Source: Nitrobacter sp039808345 (lineage in GTDB: Bacteria; Pseudomonadota; Alphaproteobacteria; Rhizobiales; Xanthobacteraceae). From it: DNA of 64,000 nucleotides. A program made the position numbers and the translations under genes. The stretch is from the NCBI RefSeq assembly GCF_047824785.1, contig NZ_CP181167.1, forward strand, positions 2,108,001-2,172,000, given 5' to 3'. Each line of letters opens with the position of its first letter. Position 1 is the first letter of the stretch. The notes below the pieces were generated by a model. It was not told the DNA's origin, ran no database searches, and saw only the letters and a program-made list of their open reading frames with translations. This document shows positions 19,917 to 29,262 of the stretch, piece after piece.

Positions 19917-21272
19917 ATGTTCGATAAAATCCTGATAGCCAATCGCGGCGAGATCGCCCTGCGCATCCTGCGCGCCTGCAAGGAGCTGGGTATAGCGACC
20001 GTGGCGGTCCATTCCACCGCCGACGCCGACGCCATGCATGTCCGGCTCGCGGACGAAAGCGTCTGTATCGGGCCGCCGCCGACGAAGGACAGCTATCTCA
20101 ACATCCCGGCGCTGCTGGCAGCCTGCGAGATCACCGGCGCCGAAGCCGTGCATCCCGGATACGGCTTTTTGTCCGAGAATGCCCGTTTCGCCGAAATTCT
20201 CGCCGACCACCGCCTGCATTTCATCGGCCCCAAGGCCGAACACATTCGCCTGATGGGCGACAAGATCGAAGCCAAGAAGACCGCGAAGCGGCTCGGTATT
20301 CCGGTTGTCCCAGGCTCCGATGGCGGCATCGGTCCCAATGACGACGCCATGGCGATTGCCAAGGCGATCGGCTTTCCTGTCCTGGTGAAAGCGGCCGCCG
20401 GCGGCGGCGGGCGCGGCATGAAGATCGTCAAGACACCCGACGACCTGATGATGGCGATCTCGGCCGCGGGGAACGAGGCCCGGGCGGCGTTCGGCGACGC
20501 CTCCGTTTATCTGGAAAAATACTTGCAGAAGCCCCGCCACATCGAAATCCAGGTGCTTGGCGACGGGCGCGGCGGCGCCATTCATCTCGGAGAGCGCGAC
20601 TGCTCGCTGCAACGGCGCCACCAGAAGGTCTGGGAAGAAGGCCCCTCGCCCGCGTTGACGGCGGCAGCCCGAAACAAAATCGGCGAAATCGTTGCCAGCG
20701 CCATGAGCGAGATAAAGTATCTCGGCGTCGGAACGGTCGAATTCCTCTACGAGGACGGCAGATTCTATTTCATCGAAATGAACACCCGCATTCAGGTCGA
20801 GCATCCGGTCACCGAGATGATCACCGACATCGACCTGGTGCTGGAGCAGATCCGCATCGCCGCCGGCGGCGACCTTCCCGCCCTCCAGAAGGAAATCGCT
20901 GTAAACGGCCACGCCATCGAGTGCCGCATCAACGCGGAAAACCCCGTTACCTTCCGCCCCTCTCCGGGCAAGATCATGCAATTCCATGCGCCGGGCGGGC
21001 TCGGCGTCCGGATCGATTCCGCTGTTTATCAGGGGTATGTGATCCCGCCCTACTACGACTCGCTGGTGGGCAAGCTGATCGTGCACGGCAAGACGCGCGC
21101 CGAATGCCTGATGCGGCTGCGCAGGGCCCTCGATGAGATGGTCGTGGAAGGCGTCGAGACCACCCTGCCGCTGTTCCGGGCGCTGGTCCGCGAGGCAAGC
21201 ATTATCGACGGCGACTACCATATCCATTGGTTGGAGCAGTATCTCTCCAGCGGCGGTCTGACCGGAACCTGA
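19917..21272 (+). CDS. accC: Biotin carboxylase subunit of acetyl-CoA carboxylase
   Basis: The 451-residue product starts MFDKILIANRGEIALRILRA and has the full ATP-grasp biotin carboxylase layout: GYGFLSENARFAE, the glycine-rich ATP loop KAAAGGGGRGMKIV, ERDCSLQRRHQKVWEE with the bicarbonate-site residues, and EMNTRIQVEHPVTEM. It carboxylates the biotin on AccB using ATP and bicarbonate. The start at 19917 is chosen for its match to family N-termini. Confidence 0.97.
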   Translation: MFDKILIANRGEIALRILRACKELGIATVAVHSTADADAMHVRLADESVCIGPPPTKDSYLNIPALLAACEITGAEAVHPGYGFLSENARFAEILADHRLHFIGPKAEHIRLMGDKIEAKKTAKRLGIPVVPGSDGGIGPNDDAMAIAKAIGFPVLVKAAAGGGGRGMKIVKTPDDLMMAISAAGNEARAAFGDASVYLEKYLQKPRHIEIQVLGDGRGGAIHLGERDCSLQRRHQKVWEEGPSPALTAAARNKIGEIVASAMSEIKYLGVGTVEFLYEDGRFYFIEMNTRIQVEHPVTEMITDIDLVLEQIRIAAGGDLPALQKEIAVNGHAIECRINAENPVTFRPSPGKIMQFHAPGGLGVRIDSAVYQGYVIPPYYDSLVGKLIVHGKTRAECLMRLRRALDEMVVEGVETTLPLFRALVREASIIDGDYHIHWLEQYLSSGGLTGT

Positions 21273-21325
21273 GCCGCTTCGAACCCGGACCAGATTTTTT
21301 TTAGGAACAAAAGGCCCGGAACCGG

Positions 21326-22942
21326 TTGCGCGCTGAGGGGTTTATCAAATGGCTGACGACCGTGCGGGGGCGATTTAGACTGTCTCGATCCGAACACGAT
21401 GAAATCGCGGCGCCGCGAGCCAGATCGTCGCGCCCCGCGCTCAGCCAGCTGATCCTGCTGACGGCAGGTCTGGTGGTCCTGACGTTGATCAGCGCCATTT
21501 CCATCTATCTGGTCAACAAGGCGCGCGACGACACCCGCTGGGTCCTGCACAGCATGGAAATCGAGAATGAAATCTCACTGGCCCAGTTGCAGATACAGCG
21601 GGCGGAAAGTTCGCAACGCAGCTTTCTGCTGACGCAGCACCCGGAATTCCGCGCCGCGTTCGAGGAAGCATCCGGCCGTATTCCGCAGAGCTTCGAACGG
21701 CTGAGGACGCTGACGAGAGAAAACCCTTACCAGCAACAGCGGCTCCAGCAAATGATCCCGCTGACCGATCAGCGGATCGGGCAACTGCGGCAGGGCATTG
21801 ATCTCGCGCTGACGAACAGGCTGGATCAGGCGGTTGAGAGCGCGCGACAAGAGGCCGGTCAGGACGCGACGCGACAGATCCGTGATCTGGGGACCGAGAT
21901 GCGAATCGAGGCAAATCGCCTGCTCGCGGCGCGGACGGCTTCAGCCGATGTCAGCCAATCGCGTTCGGCGCTGATTACGAGCGTCGGTTCGGGGCTGGTC
22001 GTGCTGTTCGCGGGGCTTTCGATCTATCTGGTGCGGCGGTCGAGCCGGGAACGCGACCTGGCTCACGCCCGGCTGCGCGATATCAATCTCAACCTGGAAT
22101 CGGCCATCGAGAAGCGGACCAGCGATCTGCGGGAAGCCAACGATGAAATCCAGCGTTTTGCCTACATCGTCAGCCACGACCTGCGCTCGCCGCTGGTCAA
22201 CATCATGGGTTTCACCAGCGAGCTGGAGGAACTGCGGGGTGACATTTTTCGCCGGATCGCGGAACTGAGCCGGGCGAACGGCCTCCCGCCTCCGGGCGTG
22301 AGCGATCCAGCCAGCGCGGCCGAACCGGTTCTCGATGGACCGGACGAGCAACTGTCGCAGGATTTCAACGAGGCTCTGGGATTTATCAAGTCGTCGATCG
22401 CCAAGATGGACCGTCTCATCGGCGCGATCCTCAGCCTTACCCGCGAGGGCCGGCGCGAATTTCATCCCGTTTCGATCGCCATGCGCGACCTGATCGAGAG
22501 CATCGTATCCACGGTGGCGCATCAGGCCGCCGAGGCGGACGCCGAGATCCGGGTCGAGCCATTGCCGGATATTGTCACCGACCGCATCGCGATCGAACAG
22601 ATCTTCTCAAATTTGATAGACAACGCCTTGAAATATCTCAAACCTGGCGTTCCCGGCGACATCGCTATCCGTGGCCGGCGCAAACTGGGTTTTGCTATTT
22701 TCGAGATCACTGACAACGGTCGCGGCATCGATCCGAAGGATCACCAAAGGATTTTCGATCTGTTCCGCCGGGCGGGTCCGCAGGATCGGCCGGGCCAGGG
22801 TATCGGACTTGCGCACGTCCGTGCATTGGTCCGAAGGCTCGGAGGAACCATATCAGTCTCGTCGGAGCTTGGCGCCGGCACCACGTTTACAGTTACGCTG
22901 CCCAGTTCTTGGGTGGGCACAAACCGGGACCAACAATCATGA
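21326..22942 (+). CDS. CHASE3-domain sensor histidine kinase
   Basis: The 538-residue product has a membrane helix (LILLTAGLVVLTLISAISIY, about 43-62), a CHASE3-type extracytoplasmic helical domain, a second helix (SVGSGLVVLFAGLSIYLV, about 217-234), then a coiled-coil, dimerisation helix with histidine in FAYIVSHDLRSPLVNIMGF and an ATPase domain (N box FSNLIDNALKYL, DNGRGID, GQGIGLAHV). The start is uncertain: the frame opens at a TTG with no good ribosome-binding site, and an out-of-frame ATG at 21349 with GAGGGG before it would join this frame if one G of the run at 21366-21370 were absent. It overlaps the next gene by ATGA. Confidence 0.85.
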   Translation: MRAEGFIKWLTTVRGRFRLSRSEHDEIAAPRARSSRPALSQLILLTAGLVVLTLISAISIYLVNKARDDTRWVLHSMEIENEISLAQLQIQRAESSQRSFLLTQHPEFRAAFEEASGRIPQSFERLRTLTRENPYQQQRLQQMIPLTDQRIGQLRQGIDLALTNRLDQAVESARQEAGQDATRQIRDLGTEMRIEANRLLAARTASADVSQSRSALITSVGSGLVVLFAGLSIYLVRRSSRERDLAHARLRDINLNLESAIEKRTSDLREANDEIQRFAYIVSHDLRSPLVNIMGFTSELEELRGDIFRRIAELSRANGLPPPGVSDPASAAEPVLDGPDEQLSQDFNEALGFIKSSIAKMDRLIGAILSLTREGRREFHPVSIAMRDLIESIVSTVAHQAAEADAEIRVEPLPDIVTDRIAIEQIFSNLIDNALKYLKPGVPGDIAIRGRRKLGFAIFEITDNGRGIDPKDHQRIFDLFRRAGPQDRPGQGIGLAHVRALVRRLGGTISVSSELGAGTTFTVTLPSSWVGTNRDQQS

Positions 22943-23379
22943 GTACGCCAGTCACCATCATCATGATCGAAGACGATGAGGGTCACGCCAGGCTGATCGA
23001 ACGGAATATCCGGCGTTCCGGTGTCAACAATGAGATCAAGTCGTTCACCAACGGTACAGAAGCCGTCAACTACCTGTTCGGCGCGGATGGCAACGGCCTT
23101 CCCCATAAGGGAGAGTCGCTGCTTATCCTGCTCGATCTCAATCTTCCTGACATGACCGGCATCGAGATCCTGCGGCGGGTAAAGGAAAACAGATACCTGA
23201 AGTACGCGCCGGTGGTCGTGCTGACGACAACCGACGATTCGCAGGAGATCAAGCGCTGCTACGAGCTCGGATGCAGCGTCTACATCACAAAGCCGGTGAA
23301 CTACGACAATTTCGCCAACGCGATCCGGCAACTCGGTCTGTTTTTCTCCATCATTCAGGTACCTCAGGCCACTCCATGA
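22939..23379 (+). CDS. Single-domain response regulator (Rcp1-like)
   Basis: The 146-residue product is only a receiver domain: acidic pocket in IIMIEDDEGHA, phospho-acceptor aspartate in LLDLNLPDMTG, threonine in VVLTTTDD and lysine in YITKPVNY. Its length and the insertion before LLDL match the Rcp1 type that partners phytochrome-like kinases. It overlaps the kinase before it and the gene after it by ATGA, so the three are translated together. As it has no output domain, it probably passes phosphate or binds a target protein. Confidence 0.9.
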   Translation: MSTPVTIIMIEDDEGHARLIERNIRRSGVNNEIKSFTNGTEAVNYLFGADGNGLPHKGESLLILLDLNLPDMTGIEILRRVKENRYLKYAPVVVLTTTDDSQEIKRCYELGCSVYITKPVNYDNFANAIRQLGLFFSIIQVPQATP

Positions 23380-24464
23380 AAGTCAAGCCTACCCTCTTGT
23401 ATGTGGATGACGACAAGGCGCTGGCTCGTCTGGTGGAGCGCGGCCTGACGCGCCACGGATTTTGCGTGGAGTACGCGTCCGACGGCGAGGCTGGACTCGC
23501 ACGGATCGCGCAGGGCGGCATCGATGTGATAGCGCTCGACCAATACATGCCCGGCCTGGACGGGCTGGAGACGCTGGGCCGGATTCAGGCAATTCCCGAT
23601 GCGCCCCCCGTGGTGTTCGTCACCGCCTCGCAAAACTCGAAAATCGCCGTGACCGCGCTCAAGGCGGGAGCCGCCGACTATCTCGTCAAGGATACGTTCG
23701 GCGAGTTCGTTCCGCTGTTGCATGTCGCGGCCGAAGTGGCGATCCGGCAGGCGCTCGTTCAGAAGGCGCGCGACGAGGCCGAAGCCGAAGTCCGCGCCTC
23801 ACGCGACCGCTATGCGGCGCTGGCCGCCGAGCGCGAGATGCTCTTGCGCGAGGTCAATCATCGCATCGGCAACAGTCTCCAGATCATCGCGTCGCTGCTG
23901 CATCTGCAAGCCAATTCAAGCCCCGAGGAAGACATCAAGGCCGCCCTCACCAACGCCATGGGACGGGTGGCGGCCGTCGCGCAGGTGCATCGCCGGCTCT
24001 ACACGTCGCACGACCTGAACAGCGTCCTGCTGAACCAGTACCTCGAAGCGCTGCTTGAGGATCTCCGGCGCTCCACCGAGGGCAACCGGATGTCGCGCCT
24101 CGACCTGAAAGCCCAGCCCGTCGAGATCGATCCCGATCGCGCCGTGGCCATCGGGATCATCGTCAACGAACTGGTGATGAATGCGGTCAAATACGCCTAT
24201 CCGGATGGCCCCGGCCCCATCCACGTCGAACTCGCGACCGATGGCGATGATGTCATGCTATCAATCACCGATGACGGCGTCGGCCTCAATGCAAGGAGCG
24301 ATCCGCGCTCGACCGGAATGGGCCAGCGGATTGTTTCAGCGATGGCGCAGAAGCTCGACGCTCAGGCCGAACGCGACCCCGCCCACGCGGGCACGCGCAT
24401 CGTGCTGCGGTTCCGCGGTGGAACTGCCCAGGTCACGAAACCGCTGCCCGCGACGGCGGCATGA
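23376..24464 (+). CDS. Receiver domain fused to a HisKA_2/HWE-type histidine kinase
   Basis: The 362-residue product has an N-terminal receiver domain (VDDDKALARL, phospho-acceptor D in IDVIALDQYMPGLDG, K in YLVKDTF) and then a kinase of the HisKA_2 type: REVNHRIGNSLQIIASLLHL contains the histidine, followed by ATPase motifs NELVMNAVKYAYP and ITDDGVGL. Such proteins are soluble and typical of alphaproteobacterial stress and light signalling. The start ATG overlaps the stop of the preceding regulator. The chain CHASE3 kinase, Rcp1-like regulator, then this hybrid suggests a phosphorelay. Confidence 0.9.
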   Translation: MKVKPTLLYVDDDKALARLVERGLTRHGFCVEYASDGEAGLARIAQGGIDVIALDQYMPGLDGLETLGRIQAIPDAPPVVFVTASQNSKIAVTALKAGAADYLVKDTFGEFVPLLHVAAEVAIRQALVQKARDEAEAEVRASRDRYAALAAEREMLLREVNHRIGNSLQIIASLLHLQANSSPEEDIKAALTNAMGRVAAVAQVHRRLYTSHDLNSVLLNQYLEALLEDLRRSTEGNRMSRLDLKAQPVEIDPDRAVAIGIIVNELVMNAVKYAYPDGPGPIHVELATDGDDVMLSITDDGVGLNARSDPRSTGMGQRIVSAMAQKLDAQAERDPAHAGTRIVLRFRGGTAQVTKPLPATAA

Positions 24465-24550
24465 ACACGGCGCAAGCAGTTTGAAACCGCGCTCCGCGCG
24501 CGCCAGATTATCGACGCGGAAACCTTCCAGTTCTGCTATAAGATAACCGG

Positions 24551-25228
24551 ATGTCCCGCGAGACCGCCTCATCCGAGATCACGCCCGAACTGCTGCTGCG
24601 CGCCTATGCCTGCGGCATTTTTCCGATGGCGGAAAGTGTCGACGACCCGACGCTGTTCTGGGTCGAGCCGAAGATGCGCGGCGTGGTTCCCCTCGAGAGC
24701 TTTCGAATTCCGTCGCGCCTCGCGCGCACCGTTCGATCGGACAGTTTCACCGTAACCGTCGATACAGCTTTTGACGCGGTGATCAATGGCTGCGCCGCGC
24801 CACAACCCGGCCGCGACAACACCTGGATCAACCATCGGATCCGTGAACTTTATATCGGCCTGCACAAGCTCGGCCACTGCCACAGTGTCGAGGTCTGGCA
24901 GGACAATGAACTGGCCGGCGGTCTCTATGGAGTCAGGCTCGGCCGCGCGTTTTTCGGCGAGAGCATGTTCCATATCGTGCGGGACGCGTCGAAGGTCGCG
25001 CTCGTGCATCTGGTCGCCCGATTGATCGCCGGAGGTTTCGTCCTGCTCGACACGCAGTTCGTAACCGACCATCTGCGGGGGTTCGGCGCTATCGAAATCC
25101 CGCGCCGGCGCTACCGGGCGTTACTGGACGTCGCACTGGAAGGCCGGGCCGATTTCGGGACGCTGCCGCTCGACCGGCCGGTGCCGGGCGTGGAAGCACT
25201 CAAGGCCATCGCCGCCCGCCGCTCTTGA
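24551..25228 (+). CDS. aat: Leucyl/phenylalanyl-tRNA--protein transferase
   Basis: The 225-residue product adds Leu or Phe to proteins with N-terminal Arg or Lys, marking them for degradation through the N-end rule (ClpS/ClpAP). Family signatures are present: LLRAYACGIFPMAE and FWVEPKMRGVVPLE near the N-terminus, TWINHRIRELY, SVEVWQDNELAGGLYG, and FFGESMFH. Length is normal for alphaproteobacteria. A palindromic repeat follows the stop. Confidence 0.95.
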   Translation: MSRETASSEITPELLLRAYACGIFPMAESVDDPTLFWVEPKMRGVVPLESFRIPSRLARTVRSDSFTVTVDTAFDAVINGCAAPQPGRDNTWINHRIRELYIGLHKLGHCHSVEVWQDNELAGGLYGVRLGRAFFGESMFHIVRDASKVALVHLVARLIAGGFVLLDTQFVTDHLRGFGAIEIPRRRYRALLDVALEGRADFGTLPLDRPVPGVEALKAIAARRS

Positions 25229-25230
25229 GA

Positions 25231-25375
25231 GCCTTACCGCCTCTGATGGAATCAGAAGCGATAATGCTCTAGAGCGTTTTCAAGCGAAGTGGACACCGGT
25301 TCGCGTGAAGAAAACGCTCCAAATCAAAATTATAGAGCCCGCTTCTGATTCTATCAGAAGCGGAAAGTCTCTAGG
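25231..25375. repeat. Dispersed palindromic repeat (CTAG-bordered family), copy 2
   Basis: Three linked units: a CTCTGAT/ATCAGAAG stem at 25231-25272, then AGAGCGTTTTC...GTGAAGAAAACGCTCC, then CCGCTTCTGATTC/ATCAGAAGCGG ending CTCTAG at 25368-25373. Confidence 0.8.
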
Positions 25376-25403
25376 CGCGAGCGGAAAAGCGGAACACCCC
25401 ACT

Positions 25404-26333
25404 CTACCTCTGGAACGGCGGGAAGAAGGAATTGCCCTGCGGTTGCCGCTGCGGCGGAGGCGTTGGCGCAGGTTGCGGCGGCGGCGCGGGTTGACGCGAC
25501 TGACGGGTCGATTGCCGCGATCGCCTGGCTGGCGGCGGCGGTGGCGGTTTCGGCTGATCCGGCTGCTCGGCGATAACGGTCGTCTCCGGATCCTTGCAGT
25601 CGGTCAGCCAGACATCATAGATCGGATGCTCGACGCCATGCAGGCCGGGGCTCGACGCGAACATCCATCCGGAGAAAATTCGCTTCACCTCGCCCTGAAG
25701 CGTGATCTCATCGACCTCGACGAAGGCGTCGGTATTCGCGGCCTCGGTCGCGGGACGAGTGTAGCAGGCGTTGGTTTTTACCCGCAGCGCGCCGAACTGC
25801 ACGGTCTCTCCGACATCCTCGTCGAAATGGATGATGCGGCCGGTGATCTTATCCAGGCCGGAGAATACGGCCTTCTTGTTGACAATCCTCTCGGCCGGCG
25901 CCTCGGTGACGACCTCATCGCCGGGCTGCAGCGTGGCCGGCGCCGGCGGAGCAGGTCTCGCGGCGTTCTGTTCGGGAGCCTGACGGGATGATGGCGGCGC
26001 AACGGCACCGCTCCCCGGAGCATTCTGCGGAGCCACGGCGGTTCCGGACGGCGGCGGCAGCGGCTGAGACTGAACCGGACCGGGCGGCGGAGCACCCTGC
26101 CCCGGCGGCAGACGCATCGGCGCCGGGAGCACGCGCCCCTGTGGCGGCAGTTCGGGCACCTCTTCCTCGTCATCCTCAGGCGCGGCCTGCCCCTGCGGAA
26201 TAGCTCCGGGCGGACGCGGCGGCGGATCCGAGAAGATATTCCCGATCTGGGCGCGCGCGGAAGGCGGGGCCACGACAAGGGCGACGCCTGCAAAAGCCGC
26301 ACAACCGGCTATAACAATGGTTCGAAATATCAT
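25404..26333 (-). CDS. DUF2155-domain protein, proline-rich, exported
   Basis: The 309-residue product has a signal peptide (TIVIAGCAAFAGVALVVAPP) ending near residue 28, a proline-rich linker, then the DUF2155 domain at about 150-265 (FSGLDKITGRIIHFDEDVGE, then AFVEVDEITLQGEVKRIFSG and GVEHPIYDVWLTDCK). A proline/arginine/glutamine-rich tail follows. DUF2155 proteins occur across alphaproteobacteria; no function is known to me. The region upstream of the gene holds 311 bases without a gene. Confidence 0.8.
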   Translation of the reverse strand: MIFRTIVIAGCAAFAGVALVVAPPSARAQIGNIFSDPPPRPPGAIPQGQAAPEDDEEEVPELPPQGRVLPAPMRLPPGQGAPPPGPVQSQPLPPPSGTAVAPQNAPGSGAVAPPSSRQAPEQNAARPAPPAPATLQPGDEVVTEAPAERIVNKKAVFSGLDKITGRIIHFDEDVGETVQFGALRVKTNACYTRPATEAANTDAFVEVDEITLQGEVKRIFSGWMFASSPGLHGVEHPIYDVWLTDCKDPETTVIAEQPDQPKPPPPPPARRSRQSTRQSRQPAPPPQPAPTPPPQRQPQGNSFFPPFQR

Positions 26334-26644
26334 GCGCGGCTTTGTGAGGCTCGAATCAGGGCCGGACCATTGTACAGGGATAAAGGCTCCAAGCCGCTCG
26401 CAGCAATCCGGTTAACACGTCGATTGCGGCGGGGAAAGGGCGACCTGCTCCGCGTCCACTGGCGACTGCTGCGGCTCGCTCGATCAGAGGCGGAAAGGCT
26501 TTGAGGCCCACCGTGGATTTACAGCAACAGACGCCATCAATCGGCGGCGGATAGCGACCTGATGGACGATTGGGGGTTGGCGCATTCGGATTATTCAAGC
26601 GTATACTTGCCCGGATTTGTCTGTTCTGAGTGTCGGGAGTTGCC
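26334..26644. other. Intergenic region, 311 bp between divergent genes
   Basis: This holds the promoters of the divergent DUF2155 gene and the FecR-domain gene. I see no further gene, repeat or strong promoter. Confidence 0.5.
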
Positions 26645-28477
26645 ATGACCCGGGCGGGGGCGCATTGGATCGCGATGACGGCGGCGGCGCTGGCGCTTGG
26701 GGGCACGGCGGCGCAGGCTCAGCAGGTCGGCACGGCATCGGCGGTCAACCCTGCCGCCACCGCCAACCTGAAGACCATCACCATCGGCCAGTCGATCGCC
26801 CACAAGGAACGTATCCAGACCAGGTCCAGCGGCTCGGTGCAGTTGCTGTTCCTTGACAAGACGTCGATGACCATCGGTCCGAACAGCGACCTCACAATCG
26901 ATGAATACGTCTATGATCCGAACGCCAACACCGGCAAACTGGCGGCCACTCTCGGCAAGGGCGCGCTGCGTTTCGTAGGCGGCCAGATCAGCCACAGCGG
27001 CGATGCCGAAATCAAGACCGGGACGGCCTTGATCGGCATTCGCGGCGGCGTGATGATGACCGATGGCAAGGGCGGTATCTATGCCGGCTACGGCACAATG
27101 ACCGTCTCATCCGGCGGCCAGACCGTCACCCTGGGCGCCGGCGAATTCACCCAGACGCAGGCGGGCAGTTCCCCTACGCCACCCGGCCTGCCGCCGCCAG
27201 GGTTCGTGCAGCAGCTGATCGCATCGTTCCAGAGCGCCGCCGGTCAAACAGGCGGAACACGCGCCGGCTCGGCTTCGGCGAAAAATGTCGCGGCCGCCGA
27301 ACACAAGGCAACCGGATCTCCCGGCGGACTGGTCGCCGGGTCGGGTGCTCCGCCCTCTCCCGCTCCACCCACCATTATTCAGCAGATCAACGCAATCACA
27401 TCAGCCTTCACGGAGGCGATCCAGACATCCAATCAGGTGACCGGGGCGCAGCAGATCGCGCACGATCATCCGCCCGGCGGCGACCACCACCCGCCCCCGA
27501 CAAACAATATCCCGCCACCGACAAATAACGTTCCGCCGGGGGCGCTGAGCGGATATGTCGGCGGACTGGTCTACACGAGATCAAGTGAGGGCGAACATTC
27601 CTCAGATCACGGCGGGAACGGTGAGCATGGCGTGAGCCATGAAATTCCGACCAACATCAATCCCGTCACCGGGACCGCGGAAATCACCCTCGACACCGCC
27701 AACAAACGTGTCCAGGCTAATCTTAACACCTACCGTAACGATCCAAACAATCAAAACAATCCGTTCGCGCAGCTTGCCGAAACGGTGCATGAATTGTTTC
27801 AGTTCGGATCGACAGGGTCGAGCGGCCCCGCTAACAGCGTCTATGTGGACCACGATAATTTCTACGCGAACACGCCCGAGAACCACGAGGTCAACGGCAC
27901 CAAGGTCAGCGGCGTTCTGGTGTCCGGCAACGGCATCGCGACAAACCCGATCGTTAGCGAGACAATTCCGAACCTGACGCCGTGCCAGTGCGACTATACC
28001 CGCTGGGGTTTCTGGATGGCTGACGAAAGCGATACCAGCACCAGTGCGCCTACATCATACAAGACAACCTTCGGCACCTGGGTCGCCGGCCGGCCGGTGG
28101 GCAGTATCGGCGATGTGCCGACGACCGGCGCCGCAACCTACACCGGCCATGTCGTCGCCAACGTGAATAATGCAGGCTTCGTTGCCGGCGGGTTCTCGAA
28201 CAACGTCAATTTCGGGACGCGCACCGGCGCGGTGAGCGTGACCGGTCTCGACAACACAAACTATTCCGGCACCGTGAATTTCAACACCGACCCACGCAAT
28301 TTCGGCGGCACGATCAACAGCACCAATATCGAGTCCGACGGCCGCAGGATGGCCATTGACGGCAGCTTCTTCCAGGGCCCGCACAGCCCGGTCGGCGAGA
28401 TGGGCGGACGCGTCGCAATCTCCTCCGGCGCGAACAATTATTTCGGCAGCGGCATTTTCGCGGCTACCAAACAGTGA
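26645..28477 (+). CDS. FecR-domain protein with a TbpB-like C-terminal beta-barrel
   Basis: The ATG at 26645 has GGGAG just upstream. The 610-residue product begins with a signal peptide (to about 26, cleavage at AQA). The FecR domain (about 45-145) is seen as IGQSIAHKERIQTRSSGSVQ, DKTSMTIGPNSDLTIDEYVY and GTALIGIRGGVMM. A proline/histidine-rich linker follows, then a beta-rich C-terminus (about 490-610) with ATYTGHVVANVNN, VNFGTRTGAVSV and a final GSFFQGPHSPVGEMGGRVAI, which looks like the barrel of transferrin-binding-protein-B-like surface proteins. No FecI or TonB receptor is adjacent. Confidence 0.75.
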   Translation: MTRAGAHWIAMTAAALALGGTAAQAQQVGTASAVNPAATANLKTITIGQSIAHKERIQTRSSGSVQLLFLDKTSMTIGPNSDLTIDEYVYDPNANTGKLAATLGKGALRFVGGQISHSGDAEIKTGTALIGIRGGVMMTDGKGGIYAGYGTMTVSSGGQTVTLGAGEFTQTQAGSSPTPPGLPPPGFVQQLIASFQSAAGQTGGTRAGSASAKNVAAAEHKATGSPGGLVAGSGAPPSPAPPTIIQQINAITSAFTEAIQTSNQVTGAQQIAHDHPPGGDHHPPPTNNIPPPTNNVPPGALSGYVGGLVYTRSSEGEHSSDHGGNGEHGVSHEIPTNINPVTGTAEITLDTANKRVQANLNTYRNDPNNQNNPFAQLAETVHELFQFGSTGSSGPANSVYVDHDNFYANTPENHEVNGTKVSGVLVSGNGIATNPIVSETIPNLTPCQCDYTRWGFWMADESDTSTSAPTSYKTTFGTWVAGRPVGSIGDVPTTGAATYTGHVVANVNNAGFVAGGFSNNVNFGTRTGAVSVTGLDNTNYSGTVNFNTDPRNFGGTINSTNIESDGRRMAIDGSFFQGPHSPVGEMGGRVAISSGANNYFGSGIFAATKQ

Positions 28478-28525
28478 CAGCGCGCGCTCGTAGCTGATGC
28501 GTCTCCGCGCGGGAAGCGGATGTTT

Positions 28526-28936
28526 CTACTGACCCGGTGTCCAGGGCTGATAATCGCCGGTCGCCTTTGGCCGGCGGCCGCTCGCCAGCGTCGAGCCGGA
28601 AGGTCGATAGGCTGCCGGCGTCCCCGTCATGTTCGGCACATGCGGCTTCTGCCATTCGCGCGGCTGGTAGTCCTCCTTGGTCGGCGGAACATCGACGACG
28701 TGATGAATCCAGCCATGCCATTCCGGCGGAATGCGGGTGGCTTCCGTGTAGCCATTATAGATCACCCAGCGGCGCTCGAAGCCAAGCGCCGGGTCGATCC
28801 GCCCGCCGCGCGTCCGGTAATAGCAGTTGCCCTCGCTGTCTCTGCCGACGAGTTCACCGAACCGCGCCGTCCAAAGCTGCGTGCCGAAGGTCTGGCTATT
28901 CCACCAGGTAAAAAGCTTGAGGAAAAACTGCTTCAT
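28526..28936 (-). CDS. NDUFA12-like NADH:ubiquinone oxidoreductase accessory subunit
   Basis: The 136-residue product from the ATG at 28936 begins MKQFFLKLFTWWNSQTFGTQ and carries GELVGRDSEGNCYYR and RRWVIYNGYTEATRIPPEWH, diagnostic of the NDUFA12/B17.2 family, an accessory subunit of complex I that alphaproteobacteria share with mitochondria. The C-terminus is a short proline-rich tail. A longer open frame upstream is not supported. It lies apart from the nuo operon, as is usual for this gene. Confidence 0.92.
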   Translation of the reverse strand: MKQFFLKLFTWWNSQTFGTQLWTARFGELVGRDSEGNCYYRTRGGRIDPALGFERRWVIYNGYTEATRIPPEWHGWIHHVVDVPPTKEDYQPREWQKPHVPNMTGTPAAYRPSGSTLASGRRPKATGDYQPWTPGQ

Positions 28937-29087
28937 TGCCGGAAATCCGTCGCGGGGTATCACGGAACTCCCCGCAAGGAGTCCGCGATTATCATTCTGT
29001 TTCGATTTGATGACATCCCGCCGCGGCCTTGTCCAGCCGAACGCGGCCAAATAGCGCGCCCGGCCGCGCCAAACGGGACGTAAATTA

Positions 29088-29215
29088 GCGTTTTCGAGCG
29101 AAGCAAGTCCTCGGGCTTGACCCGAGGATGGAATCCGGTTCGCGTGAAGAAAACGCGTCAAAACATAAAGATGGAGTCCCTCACCGCTTCCATGAAGTGG
29201 CGAAGGACTTTAGAG
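29088..29215. repeat. Dispersed palindromic repeat, copy 3
   Basis: GCGTTTTCGAGCGAAGC pairs with GCGTGAAGAAAACGC across about 60 bases, enclosing a second stem CCTCGGGCTTGACCCGAGG. A second palindrome GTCC...GGAC ends near the TAGAGC at 29210. Confidence 0.8.
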
Positions 29216-29262
29216 CGGCGGCCGGTCAAATGGAATCAGCGCCGCCGCTCCAGTTAATTGAT

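Noticed and set aside
19881..21227. 448-residue antisense frame over accC
   Set aside because: The real product on the plus strand has all biotin carboxylase motifs; the antisense has none.
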